From NCBI GenBank assembly GCA_024278035.1, contig JAJRUA010000146.1, forward strand, positions 1 through 14,366: DNA of 14,366 nucleotides, given 5' to 3'. The translations under genes and the position numbers were made by a program. Positions 7,452-14,366 of the stretch are shown here, piece after piece; position 1 is the first letter of the stretch, and each line of letters opens with the position of its first letter. The DNA is from Planctomycetota bacterium (GTDB lineage Bacteria; Planctomycetota; Planctomycetia; Pirellulales; Lacipirellulaceae). The notes below the pieces were generated by a model. That model saw nothing but the letters and a program-made list of their open reading frames with translations, had not been told where the DNA came from and did not search any database.

Positions 7452-9580
7452 ATGACCGTCCTCGGCACCACCTCCCAATTCGCCCCTCCCACGGGCCTCG
7501 TCATGGGTCACCCAACGACCAAAAATCAACCGACGCTCCAGTTCAGCTACCCGTTGCCCTACGGGGCGGTGCTGCGCGAAGATGGCGTCCAGTTCGTCGT
7601 CTACAGCAAGAGCGCCACGGCAATGCGTGTTTTGCTCTATAAGAGCGTGGACGATCCTGAGCCCTATAGGCTGGTTGAACTGAATCCTGACACCGACCGG
7701 TGGGGCGATATTTGGAGCATCCTAGTTCCAGAACTCCAAGCGGGCACGCTGTATCATTTTCAGGCAGACGGCCCCTACGAGCCGGAGCGAGGGCATCGGT
7801 TTGATCCCCATGCCCGATTGATCGATCCGTTTGCCAAGTCCCTGGCTGGCGACTTCTTGAAAAGTGACGACGGTATTGTTCGGCCTCCCAAGTGTGTGGT
7901 GGTGGACGATCATTTCGACTGGGGGGGCGACCGCCACTTGCGACGGCCTCTGAGCGAATCGATTATTTACGAAATGCACGTCCGGGGTTTTAGTCAGAGC
8001 CCCACATCGGGCGTCGATGCGCCGGGCAGCTATCTGGGGGTTATCGAGAAAATCCCCTATCTCAAATCGCTTGGCGTCACTGCGGTTGAGTTGATGCCGA
8101 TCCATGAGTTTCCGACCAACGAGTCGGACGGCTCGCACAACAAATTGGCCAACTACTGGGGTTACGACTCGATGGCCTTCTTCGCCCCGCATCGGGGCTA
8201 TAGAGATGGCGACGAGCCGGGCGCTCAGGTGCATCAGTTCAAAGAGATGGTCCGCGAACTACATGCCGCCGGGATCGAAGTCATTTTGGATGTCGTCTTC
8301 AATCATACGGCAGAAGGAAACGACCAGGGGCCCACCTTTTCCTTCAAGGGCCTTGAGAACAGCGTTTACTACATGCTCAACGGCGATGGTTCTTACAAGA
8401 ACTACTCCGGCTGTGGCAACACGGTGAATAGCAACCACCCGATCGTCCGGGAGATGATTTTTCATTGCCTGCGGCATTGGGTTACAACTTCCACATCGAC
8501 GGTTTCCGTTTTGACTTGGCAAGCATTCTCAGCCGCGACAGGAACGGTGAGTTGATGCCGAACCCACCGCTGGTGGAGTACATTGCAGAAGACCCGATGC
8601 TGGCCGATACGAAAATCATTGCCGAAGCGTGGGACGCAGCAGGCGCTTATCAAGTCGGCTCGTTCGCCCACGGTCGTTGGGCGGAGTGGAACGGCGCTTA
8701 TCGCGACAATATCCGTCGCTACTGGCGTGGCGATCTTGGCATGACCGGCCCGATGGCGACGCGGCTTGCCGGTTCGAGCGATCTCTATCAAACGAGCGGA
8801 CGGCAACCCTACCACAGCATCAATTTCGTCACATCCCATGATGGCTACACGCTCAACGACCTTGTGAGTTATGAGCGGAAGCACAATCTGGCCAATGGCG
8901 AGGACAACCGCGACGGCGATAACAATAGCTACAGCGCGAACTATGGCGTAGAAGGTCCGACGCGACGTTTGCCAATTCGTAACCTGCGACGCCGCCAAAC
9001 GAAAAACTTTATTGCGACGCTCATGCTGAGCCAGGGCGTGCCGATGCTCGTCTCGGGCGACGAAGTGCTTCGCACCCAACGGGGCAACAACAACGCTTAC
9101 TGCCAAGACAATGCGACCAGTTGGTTCGATTGGCGATTGGTCGAACGCAATTCGGAAATTTTTCGCTTCACGCAGTTGCTGATCGATTTGCGTCTGCATC
9201 AGCCCGTGTTGCGACGGGCCGACTTTCTCACCGGCGCACCCCATAAGCAGGGCGATTTGGCCGACGTGAGTTGGTACGGCACCGACGGCAATACGATCGA
9301 TTGGAACCACACCTTCCACAGCCTGACTTGCCTGCTCAGCACCACGGGACTGGACGACCCGGCGGCTCGCCACGTGCTGATCTTTATGCACTCGGGTGGG
9401 AGCCCGCAGGAGTACAAGTTGCCCCCGTCAGCGGGTGGCATTCGCTGGCGGCTCGTGATCGACACAGGAGCCGACGCGCCGAACGACGCCTTCGTCGAGT
9501 GCCGAGGCCCGGTGCTTGACCCGCATGAACCAATTCAGCTCAATCACCATTCGCTGCGGTGTTATATCGAGTGCAAGTGA
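7452..9580 (+). pseudogene. glgX: Glycogen debranching enzyme GlgX, one frameshift
   Basis: Two frames together encode one GH13 isoamylase-type debranching enzyme that hydrolyses alpha-1,6 branches of glycogen limit dextrin. The first (7452-8555) holds the CBM48-like N-terminus (PLPYGAVLREDGVQFVVYSK), SIIYEMHVRGFS, the ELMPIHEF region, and DVVFNH (GH13 region I). It is good up to LRHWV, about 8482. The second is good from YNFHIDGFRFDLAS at 8483 and carries the nucleophile Asp (codon 8513), the acid Glu in IIAEAWD (codon 8624) and the stabilising Asp in TSHDG (codon 8840), ending at 9580. One lost base near 8481-8485 accounts for the break. Combined length about 709, in the GlgX/TreX range. 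The starts at 7452 or 7503 are both possible; neither has a good ribosome binding site. Real decay or an assembly indel. Confidence 0.92.
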
Positions 9581-9648
9581 TGGGGTTAGAGACGGAGGGG
9601 CTAGGGACGAGAGACAGGAGAAGTTAGATTCTAAGCGTGCTCTTCGTG

Positions 9649-9680
9649 TTTCCCCTTCCCCGCTTTCGGGGGAGGGGAAA
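9649..9680. repeat. GC-rich near-perfect hairpin (REP-like) before cobL
   Basis: TTTCCCCTTCCCCG (9649-9662) and CGGGGGAGGGGAAA (9667-9680) pair at 13 of 14 positions, the odd pair being a G-T wobble in RNA, around a CTTT loop. It lies in the glgX-cobL gap, after a purine-rich stretch with a degenerate GGGGCTAGGGACGAGAGA motif. Similar ccccttcccc-gggag palindromes occur as dispersed intergenic repeats in many bacteria. It could also act as a transcriptional attenuator, but no T-run follows. Confidence 0.6.
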
Positions 9681-9734
9681 TATCGGGCCAAGCTTTGCGA
9701 TACAGCCGCCGGCCTTCAGCTCTCCCCTCCAAAA

Positions 9735-10982
9735 ATGTCTAAAATCGCAATTATCGGTATCGGTGACGATGGTCTCGACGCGGCTCCCGCGGCAGTCCGC
9801 CAACGGGTTCTTGCCGCCGAGGCGCTGCTGGGCGACGAACGGGCGCTCGCTTTGATGTCGGACGAAGTGACGGCCGATCGTACGACGATCAGTGCTGACC
9901 TTGAGCAGTTGGCCTCGCAAATCGAAGCGATCAGCGACAAGCCGGCGGCGATGGTCGTCTTTGGCGATCCGATGTTCTATGGGCTGGCAAGGTTTCTCAC
10001 CGATCGGTTCGGCAAGGACCGGTTCGAGGTTTACCCGCATGTCAGTAGCATGCAATTGGCGTTCGCCCGGGTGATGGAGAGTTGGGACGAGGCCTACCTC
10101 TCGAATCTTGCGAACCATCCCCTGCCAAGTGTTATCGAAAGAATCCGCACGGCGGAGAAGGTGGGCCTCTTCACGACCGAGGGGGTCGGCCCTGTGGATA
10201 TCGCCAACGGATTGCTCGAAAAAAAGATCGACTACTTCACGGCGTATGTCTGCGAGAATCTTGGCGCACGGGACGAGCGGGTCACTCGGGGCACCCTGCA
10301 AGAGATCGCTGCTGGTTCGTTCTCGCCGCTCAATGTGATGATCCTCGTCCGTCAGCCCGATGCTCCCGACCGACCGCGCGATGCCATCGGCCATCGGCTG
10401 TTCGGCAATCCGGATGAAGCCTTCCTTCAGGCGAAACCGAAGCGGGGCTTGCTTACTTCGGCAGAGGTCCGGTCGATTGCTTTGGCACAAATGGATTTGG
10501 CCGACGGGAGCATTGTTTGGGATGTCGGGGCGGGCTCTGGATCGGTGAGTGTCGAAGCGGCACAGCTTGCTCGTGACGGGGCCGTCTACGCGATTGAAAT
10601 GGACCCTGAGGACCATGGCATTATCGAAGCGAACTGTGAACGGTTTGGCGTGGGGAACGTGATGCCGATCCTAGGGAAAGCCCCCGAGGCATGGGCAAAT
10701 CTGCCGGACCCCGATGCTGTTTTCTTAGCAGGAGCTGGCCGCGAAGTGACCCGCCTTGCCGAGTTGGCTTATGCAAGGCTACGCCCTGGTGGCCGGTTGG
10801 TGGTGAACCTCATTAGCATCGACCACATCGCCGATGCCCGTGCGGCATTGACCAAGGCAGCAGGTGGTGAGCCGGAGCTCAGGGTTTGGATGATCAACAT
10901 CGCCCGGGGTGCCGATCAGTTGGACCGGTTGAGTTTTGAGGCACTGAAGCCGAGCTTCTTATTGGCAGCGGTGAAGGGATAG
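9735..10982 (+). CDS. cobL: Precorrin-6Y C5,15-methyltransferase (decarboxylating), CbiE-CbiT fusion
   Basis: A cytoplasmic 415-residue two-domain enzyme of cobalamin synthesis. It methylates precorrin-6Y at C5 and C15 from S-adenosylmethionine and decarboxylates the ring-C acetate. The CbiE-like half (1 to about 200) begins MSKIAIIGIGDDG, with GDPMFYG at 77-83 and HVSSMQLAFARVMESWDE. The CbiT-like half (about 225-415) has GLLTSAEVRSIAL and the SAM motif WDVGAGSGS at 262-270, then YAIEMDP and FLAGAGREV. The frame is open upstream to 9516, but the canonical CbiE start fixes residue 1 at 9735. No other cob genes are in the window, so the pathway must be completed elsewhere. No B12 riboswitch was seen upstream. 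Confidence 0.93.
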   Translation: MSKIAIIGIGDDGLDAAPAAVRQRVLAAEALLGDERALALMSDEVTADRTTISADLEQLASQIEAISDKPAAMVVFGDPMFYGLARFLTDRFGKDRFEVYPHVSSMQLAFARVMESWDEAYLSNLANHPLPSVIERIRTAEKVGLFTTEGVGPVDIANGLLEKKIDYFTAYVCENLGARDERVTRGTLQEIAAGSFSPLNVMILVRQPDAPDRPRDAIGHRLFGNPDEAFLQAKPKRGLLTSAEVRSIALAQMDLADGSIVWDVGAGSGSVSVEAAQLARDGAVYAIEMDPEDHGIIEANCERFGVGNVMPILGKAPEAWANLPDPDAVFLAGAGREVTRLAELAYARLRPGGRLVVNLISIDHIADARAALTKAAGGEPELRVWMINIARGADQLDRLSFEALKPSFLLAAVKG

Positions 10983-11036
10983 CTTTTTTTACCGGGCCTT
11001 GTAGAAGCATCTTGTATGCCCCTTGCCTTGCTATAG

Positions 11037-11060
11037 CCGGGCCATCCTGGCCGGGATTTT
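11037..11060 (+). terminator. Possible terminator for cobL
   Basis: CCGGGCCA (11037-11044) pairs with TGGCCGGG (11048-11055) around a TCC loop with one internal mismatch, followed by ATTTTC. It lies 55 bases after the cobL stop and just beyond the 3' end of the convergent MOSC gene. The T-run is short, so termination may be weak. Confidence 0.4.
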
Positions 11061-11061
11061 C

Positions 11062-11748
11062 TCAAGCACGACTGCGGAGTTGCGATTGCCAACTTTCAGA
11101 GAGCAATTCGACGGCAGCCAGTTCCACAGCCGCATCACGGTCTTCTCTCTTCTGGTGCATCACTTCGTTCGCTCGGGAGAGGGGCCAGTCGGGAAGCGGT
11201 CGCTCCACAAGCCGGATCGCCTCGCCCGCTTGAACCGTGCCCTCGGTTAGCACACGTAGATACCAGCCGGTGTAGCCGTTTTCTTTGACACGGAGCGCGA
11301 AGTCCTTCCGTCGCCACCGACGCGCCAGCTTCCAGCAAGGCTGACGAGGTTGCGAAATCTGCACTTCGATTTCCCCTAGTCGCCAAATATCCCCGAGACA
11401 AACTTCTGTCTCTTTTAGATCAGACACCGTAAAGTTCTCGCCGAACGCACCGGCGGTCATCTCCGGCAGACCAAGCTCGCTACGCCAGTAGGCATAATGA
11501 TCACCATTGTAAACGCAGATCGCCTTATCGATGCCGCCATGAATTTCAATTTCCGCTTGGCCATCCCCTGTGATTCCAAGCCGATGCACCGAGACCGGGC
11601 CACTGACCAATGTTTTGTACAGCGCCGTTGTCCAAGGCTTATCGCTCAGCTCCCCTTCGACCGCTTCGTAGGTCTGCGGTCTACCAATTTGGATCGAACA
11701 TAACTGAGGTGAGAGTAACGGGGGTGAGAGTAACGGGGGATTTGCCAT
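11062..11748 (-). CDS. MOSC-domain protein (YiiM-like)
   Basis: A 228-residue cytoplasmic protein of the molybdenum-cofactor sulfurase C-terminal (MOSC) superfamily. Members of the YiiM type handle N-hydroxylated purines or carry a bound molybdenum cofactor. HGGIDKAICVY (70-80), GENFTV (103-108) and the conserved cofactor-site Cys138 in SQPRQPCWKL are all present. Residues 185-225 match the C-terminal three-helix extension of YiiM relatives (LPDWPLSRANEVMH). The N-terminus carries an in-frame 15-base tandem duplication (PPLLS twice). No Shine-Dalgarno precedes the ATG at 11748, so a downstream non-ATG start after the duplication is conceivable. It converges on cobL. No molybdoenzyme is nearby, and the physiological role is unknown. 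Confidence 0.85.
   Translation of the reverse strand: MANPPLLSPPLLSPQLCSIQIGRPQTYEAVEGELSDKPWTTALYKTLVSGPVSVHRLGITGDGQAEIEIHGGIDKAICVYNGDHYAYWRSELGLPEMTAGAFGENFTVSDLKETEVCLGDIWRLGEIEVQISQPRQPCWKLARRWRRKDFALRVKENGYTGWYLRVLTEGTVQAGEAIRLVERPLPDWPLSRANEVMHQKREDRDAAVELAAVELLSESWQSQLRSRA
11708..11737. repeat. 15-base tandem duplication in MOSC 5' end
   Basis: GGTGAGAGTAACGGG occurs twice in perfect tandem (11708-11722 and 11723-11737), adding five residues in frame near the MOSC N-terminus. Perfect identity suggests a recent slippage event or a still variable tract. Confidence 0.85.
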
Positions 11749-12013
11749 AGCAAATTAGGGGGGAGATGGAAAGGAAAAATTATTGAAAGACGGACTATTT
11801 CAGAATGACTATCAAAGCGATTTTAGTTTTGAGGGACTTGGTTCGATTCTCGGGAGAGTCGCCGTCAACCAAACGATCGACCATACCATGATCGGTCCCC
11901 AGTTATAGCACTCGGTGCTGTAGCCGAAAGCTCTTATTGGCGTTTTGATGCCACTTGGCGATGGTTCGTGGCAGGGCCTATCTACATGGCGTCTGAAGCG
12001 GTTGTCTACACAG

Positions 12014-12521
12014 GTAACCGTTCACACCCCGGTTGCAAATCGGCCTCGTCACGAGGCGGATTTCCCACAATAATCGTAGCATGTCGCTTGACTTGTCCGA
12101 GGAGGTGATCCCCTTAAAACCTTCCGGTTGTCGCCGCTGTGGTGAAAAACTCTCAGGCACCGACGCCCACCCTTGGCGTGGAACTACCAGAAATCAAGCC
12201 ACGGGTCACCGAATACCAACGCCATCGTTTGGCCTGCAAGTGTTGTGGTGAAACCGCTTGTGCCGAGCTTTGTGCTGAGCTGCCTCCGGGAGCAGGAGGG
12301 TGTGGAGATTACCAACAACGGAAGCGAACGGGCGCTGCGTCATGCGGTGATTTGGCGGAAGCTCTCCTCCGGCAGCCGCTTCGTGGAAACCTTGCTCACC
12401 ACGATCGAAACCTGTCGACAACAAGATCGCAACGTCTTCGACTTCGTTACCCAAGCCGTTCAAGACCGCTTTGAGGGGAAAAACTCGCCATCGTTGCTCA
12501 CCGGGGCGTGTGAACGGTTAC
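12014..12521 (+). mobile_element. Internally deleted IS66-type element with both terminal inverted repeats
   Basis: The left end GTAACCGTTCACACCCCGG (12014-12032) matches the reverse complement of the right end (12501-12521): 14 identical bases, GTAACCGTTCACAC, then a two-base gap, then CCCGG. IS66-family ends characteristically start GTAA. Between them lie only fragments of an IS66 transposase. At 508 bp it is far below the 1.5-2.5 kb of autonomous members. The 8-bp flanks (CTACACAG and CCTGTGGC) are not a direct repeat. They look instead like a short continuation of the inverted symmetry, with CACAG outside both ends. Confidence 0.8.
12037..12063. other. Subterminal hairpin inside the IS66-type element
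   Basis: AAATCGGCCTCGT (12037-12049) and ACGAGGCGGATTT (12051-12063) pair at 12 of 13 positions around a single C. It starts five bases inside the left terminal repeat. Insertion sequences often carry such structures to block read-through transcription or translation from flanking DNA; that role is inferred here. Confidence 0.6.
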
Positions 12522-12544
12522 CCTGTGGCTGGCCCCACCAATAG
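12081..12544 (+). pseudogene. IS66 transposase remnant (zinc-finger and C-terminal pieces)
   Basis: Three frames are needed. From about 12081: SEEVIPLKPSGCRRCGEKL, then, after a shift near 12170, ELPEIKPRVTEYQRHRLACK plus CCGETACAEL. Together these give the CxxC...CxxC zinc finger of IS66 transposases. A third frame gives LREQEGVEITNNGSERALRH, AVIWRKLSSGSRFVETLLTT and NVFDFVTQAVQDRF, ending SPSLLTGA, the normal C-terminus. The usual coiled-coil N-terminus and the whole DDE catalytic core between zinc finger and C-terminus are missing, and the FGTQSAA-like insert before GSRF is also lost. The stop (12542-12544) lies just beyond the right terminal repeat. It cannot encode a working transposase. 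Confidence 0.85.
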
Positions 12545-12602
12545 GCTACCCGTACCCGCCTTGTAGGGCCCTGTCTTAGCGGGCGGGGCAGCGAGTAAAC
12601 TG

Positions 12603-14366
12603 ATGCCCATGACCCCAGCCCTTCCGCTTGAAATTTCTGCTGTTGCACGGCGTTGGCCTAAGACCGACCGGCTGATCCTTAGCCGTTTGCTTTCGGCGGC
12701 GGGTGAAGATGTCAAATTAAGGCCCGACTTGGATGGGACGGATCGCGTGGGCGATGCCCATGCCATTCTTGTCCGCTGGGCCGATATGGAGACGAAGGGC
12801 CGACTGGCGAATCTCTCGGAGACCCAGCTCCAGGGCGATTTCCTCGCCGAAGTCTTTGGCACGGCGCTCGGTTACAAGCGTGCCGTCGAAGGGGCCGACC
12901 GCTGGCAGCTTGAACAGCACCATACGATTGGTACACAGATTCCTGATGCCGTCCTAGGCGAGTTCCGCCAAGCGTTGGAGGACTCCGAAGGAACGACCCA
13001 CGAAGCGATTGCCAAACCGCTGGCCGTCGTTGAACTCAAAGGTCCGAAGATTGACCTTGACCGCGACCGGTCCAATGGCCGTACGGCGGTCGATCAGTGT
13101 TGGGACTATCTGGTGAACACGCCGCCCACTTGCCGGTGGGGCATCGTCTCCAACTTTGTTAGCTTCCGTCTCTACGAACGCGATTCGACCAAGCGCTGTT
13201 ACGAACATTTTACTTTGCAGCAACTTCGCGAACCGGCAGAGTTCCGCAAGTTTTATACTTTGTTCCATTGCAAGGGGCTTATCCGAGGCGAAGCGGATTT
13301 CCCCCCGTGGGCTGTGGAATTGCTTCGCCGGACCATCGAAAGACAGCGGACCGTCGGCGATGAGCTTTACGAAGCCTACTCCCAGCACCGTATCCGGCTG
13401 ATCCAGCAGTTGCACCTCGAAGAGAAACGGCCACTCTATGAAGCGGTCGAAATGGCGCAGCGACTCTTCGATCGCATTCTGTTCATCGCCTTTTGTGAAG
13501 ATCGCGAACTCCTACCCACCGGAACGATTTCCCGAGCCTACGAAATCGCCGGGTTCTCGGCGGTGACCAACCCCCGCTGGCAGAACTTTAAGAATCTCTT
13601 CCGGTTCGTCGATACGGGCAATTCAAGATACAACATTCAGGCTTACAACGGCGGCTTGTTCGCTCCCCATGCTGTCGATGAACTCGAACTGCCCGACGAA
13701 CCGTACGCCAAGTTTTTTGAGACCGTGGGTGGCTACGACTTCGCGGACGAAGTGAACCTCGACGTGCTGGGCCACTTGTTCGAGCGGTCGATCACGGAAC
13801 TAGAAAAGATCAAAGAGTCGGGCCTCTTCGGCGGTGATGCGAAGAAGGCGACCGAGTTTGCCGAGATGCCCCAGTCGGCCAAACGCAAACGACTGGGCGT
13901 TTACTACACGCCGCCCGAACTGACCAGCCGCATTGTCTTGCATACGATCGATGAACTGATCCTCGAGCGCTACGCCGACCTAGCCGAAGCGTACGGCATT
14001 GAGCGGGCCGATGCGCTGAAAAGCATTTTGCCCGAGGACAAAAAGTTTTGGCGCGAGGCGCTGGGCGTGCTACGTGATTTGCGGGTGGTGGATCCGGCGT
14101 GTGGTTCGGGGGCCTTTTTGTTCCAAGCGTACGATACGCTCGAAGCACGCTACTACGAGGCGATTCGTCACTTGGGCGACGACGATAGCGACGAAGTGAA
14201 AGAGCTATCGGAACAGGTTCCCCGTTTCTTGTTGGGCGAAAACTTGTACGGCGTCGATCTGTCGCCCGAAGCGGTCGAGATCACGCAGCTTGCGCTCTGG
14301 ATTCGTTCGGCAACGCCCGGTCAAACGCTTACTAAGCTGGCCGACCACATTGTCCACGGCAATTCG
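12603..14366 (+). CDS. Type IIG-like restriction-modification enzyme (nuclease plus N6-adenine methyltransferase), partial at window end
   Basis: An open frame of 588 codons continues off the window. A PD-(D/E)XK-like motif near the N-terminus (IPDAVLGEF with Asp115, and VVELKG with Glu144 and Lys146) followed by WGIVSNFVSFRLYER suggests a cleavage domain. A helical connector leads to GVYYTPPELTSRIV (Tyr434-Pro437), methyltransferase motif I DPACGSGAF (497-505), and NLYGVDLSPEAVEITQLALW. That order, and the Eco57I-type methylase core, fit single-chain type IIG/IIL enzymes that methylate adenine and cut. The NPPY catalytic motif and target-recognition domain should lie beyond 14366. Stand-alone defence methylases such as DISARM DrmMI or BREX PglX are alternatives. 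ATGs at 12603 and 12609 are both possible; upstream the frame is closed at 12564. It lies 81 bases after the IS66-type element, suggesting an acquired defence locus. Confidence 0.88.
   Translation, partial: MPMTPALPLEISAVARRWPKTDRLILSRLLSAAGEDVKLRPDLDGTDRVGDAHAILVRWADMETKGRLANLSETQLQGDFLAEVFGTALGYKRAVEGADRWQLEQHHTIGTQIPDAVLGEFRQALEDSEGTTHEAIAKPLAVVELKGPKIDLDRDRSNGRTAVDQCWDYLVNTPPTCRWGIVSNFVSFRLYERDSTKRCYEHFTLQQLREPAEFRKFYTLFHCKGLIRGEADFPPWAVELLRRTIERQRTVGDELYEAYSQHRIRLIQQLHLEEKRPLYEAVEMAQRLFDRILFIAFCEDRELLPTGTISRAYEIAGFSAVTNPRWQNFKNLFRFVDTGNSRYNIQAYNGGLFAPHAVDELELPDEPYAKFFETVGGYDFADEVNLDVLGHLFERSITELEKIKESGLFGGDAKKATEFAEMPQSAKRKRLGVYYTPPELTSRIVLHTIDELILERYADLAEAYGIERADALKSILPEDKKFWREALGVLRDLRVVDPACGSGAFLFQAYDTLEARYYEAIRHLGDDDSDEVKELSEQVPRFLLGENLYGVDLSPEAVEITQLALWIRSATPGQTLTKLADHIVHGNS

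Noticed and set aside
8476..8490. Programmed ribosomal frameshift in glgX
   Set aside because: The shift site (TTGGGTTAC) is not an X XXY YYZ heptamer and no downstream stimulatory structure was evident; GlgX is not known to use one.
8462..9391. 309-codon minus-strand open frame opposite glgX
   Set aside because: Shadow of glgX, whose catalytic motifs are unambiguous on the plus strand; the antisense translation has no recognisable domain.
9516..9734. Upstream in-frame extension of cobL overlapping the glgX 3' end
   Set aside because: The canonical CbiE N-terminus starts at 9735; the extension crosses a GC-rich hairpin and reads as non-coding.
9581..9734. Cobalamin riboswitch upstream of cobL
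   Set aside because: No B12-box-like sequence or GCCACTG core was found; the gap is occupied by purine-rich repeats and a simple hairpin.
9624..10616. 330-codon minus-strand open frame opposite cobL
   Set aside because: Shadow frame caused by GC-rich codon usage; the plus strand encodes clear CbiE and CbiT motifs.
11836..11862. GGTTCGATTC motif resembling a tRNA T-arm
   Set aside because: The flanking bases do not form the five-pair T-stem and no acceptor, D or anticodon arms are present.
12555..12587. CCCGCC...GGCGGG inverted repeat before the methyltransferase gene as a terminator
   Set aside because: The arms are only six bases with a 21-base loop and no T-run follows.

Overview
The window reads as chromosomal bacterial DNA of moderate-to-high GC. 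Most probably it comes from a planctomycete (Pirellulales-like). This is inferred from the gene mix (PhyH-type dioxygenase, fused CobL, GlgX, CBS-tailed CPA2 antiporter, IS66 and IS4 debris, weak or absent Shine-Dalgarno sequences at several starts), not from any marker gene. No rRNA, tRNA or CRISPR array was found.

Layout. Bases 1-14 hold the first codons of a minus-strand gene with a strong ribosome binding site. It is divergent from a CPA2 cation/proton antiporter with C-terminal CBS domains (285-1970, +). Convergent to that is a minus-strand pair: a RIC/YtfE-type di-iron Fe-S repair protein (2028-2759) and, upstream of it, a frameshifted mercury-type MerR regulator (2850-3253). The regulator has a textbook long-spacer (20 bp) MerR promoter (3292-3323). 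A 350-base gap follows that is full of nested inverted repeats (3442-3678) and is a candidate structured RNA or small repeat element.

Next comes a minus-strand catabolic-looking cluster, transcribed phyH-type dioxygenase (6597-5764), zinc alcohol dehydrogenase (5588-4509), esterase-D-family hydrolase (4508-3675). The last two abut as TAA-ATG. Dehydrogenase plus esterase D is the classic formaldehyde-oxidation pairing, and the dioxygenase could be the formaldehyde source. This is a hypothesis, not a demonstrated pathway.

A relic of an IS4-type transposase N-terminus (6798-7065) leads into featureless sequence, then glgX (glycogen debranching enzyme, 7452-9580), which is broken by one frameshift near 8482. 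A GC-rich perfect-looking hairpin separates it from cobL (precorrin-6Y methyltransferase/decarboxylase, 9735-10982). A minus-strand MOSC-domain gene (11062-11748) converges on cobL.

The right end is a mobile/defence boundary. A 508-bp internally deleted IS66-type element keeps both terminal inverted repeats (12014-12521). It is followed 81 bases later by a large gene running off the window (12603 onward) that encodes an N-terminal PD-(D/E)XK-like nuclease motif and an N6-adenine methyltransferase core, i.e. a type IIG-like restriction-modification or related defence protein.

The most interesting unexplained items are the structured block at 3442-3678, the MITE-like IS66 derivative with its subterminal hairpin, the MerR-ric arrangement, and the dioxygenase/dehydrogenase/esterase cluster. 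Several frameshifts (merR, glgX, IS relics) may be real decay or assembly indels; the sequence alone cannot separate these.
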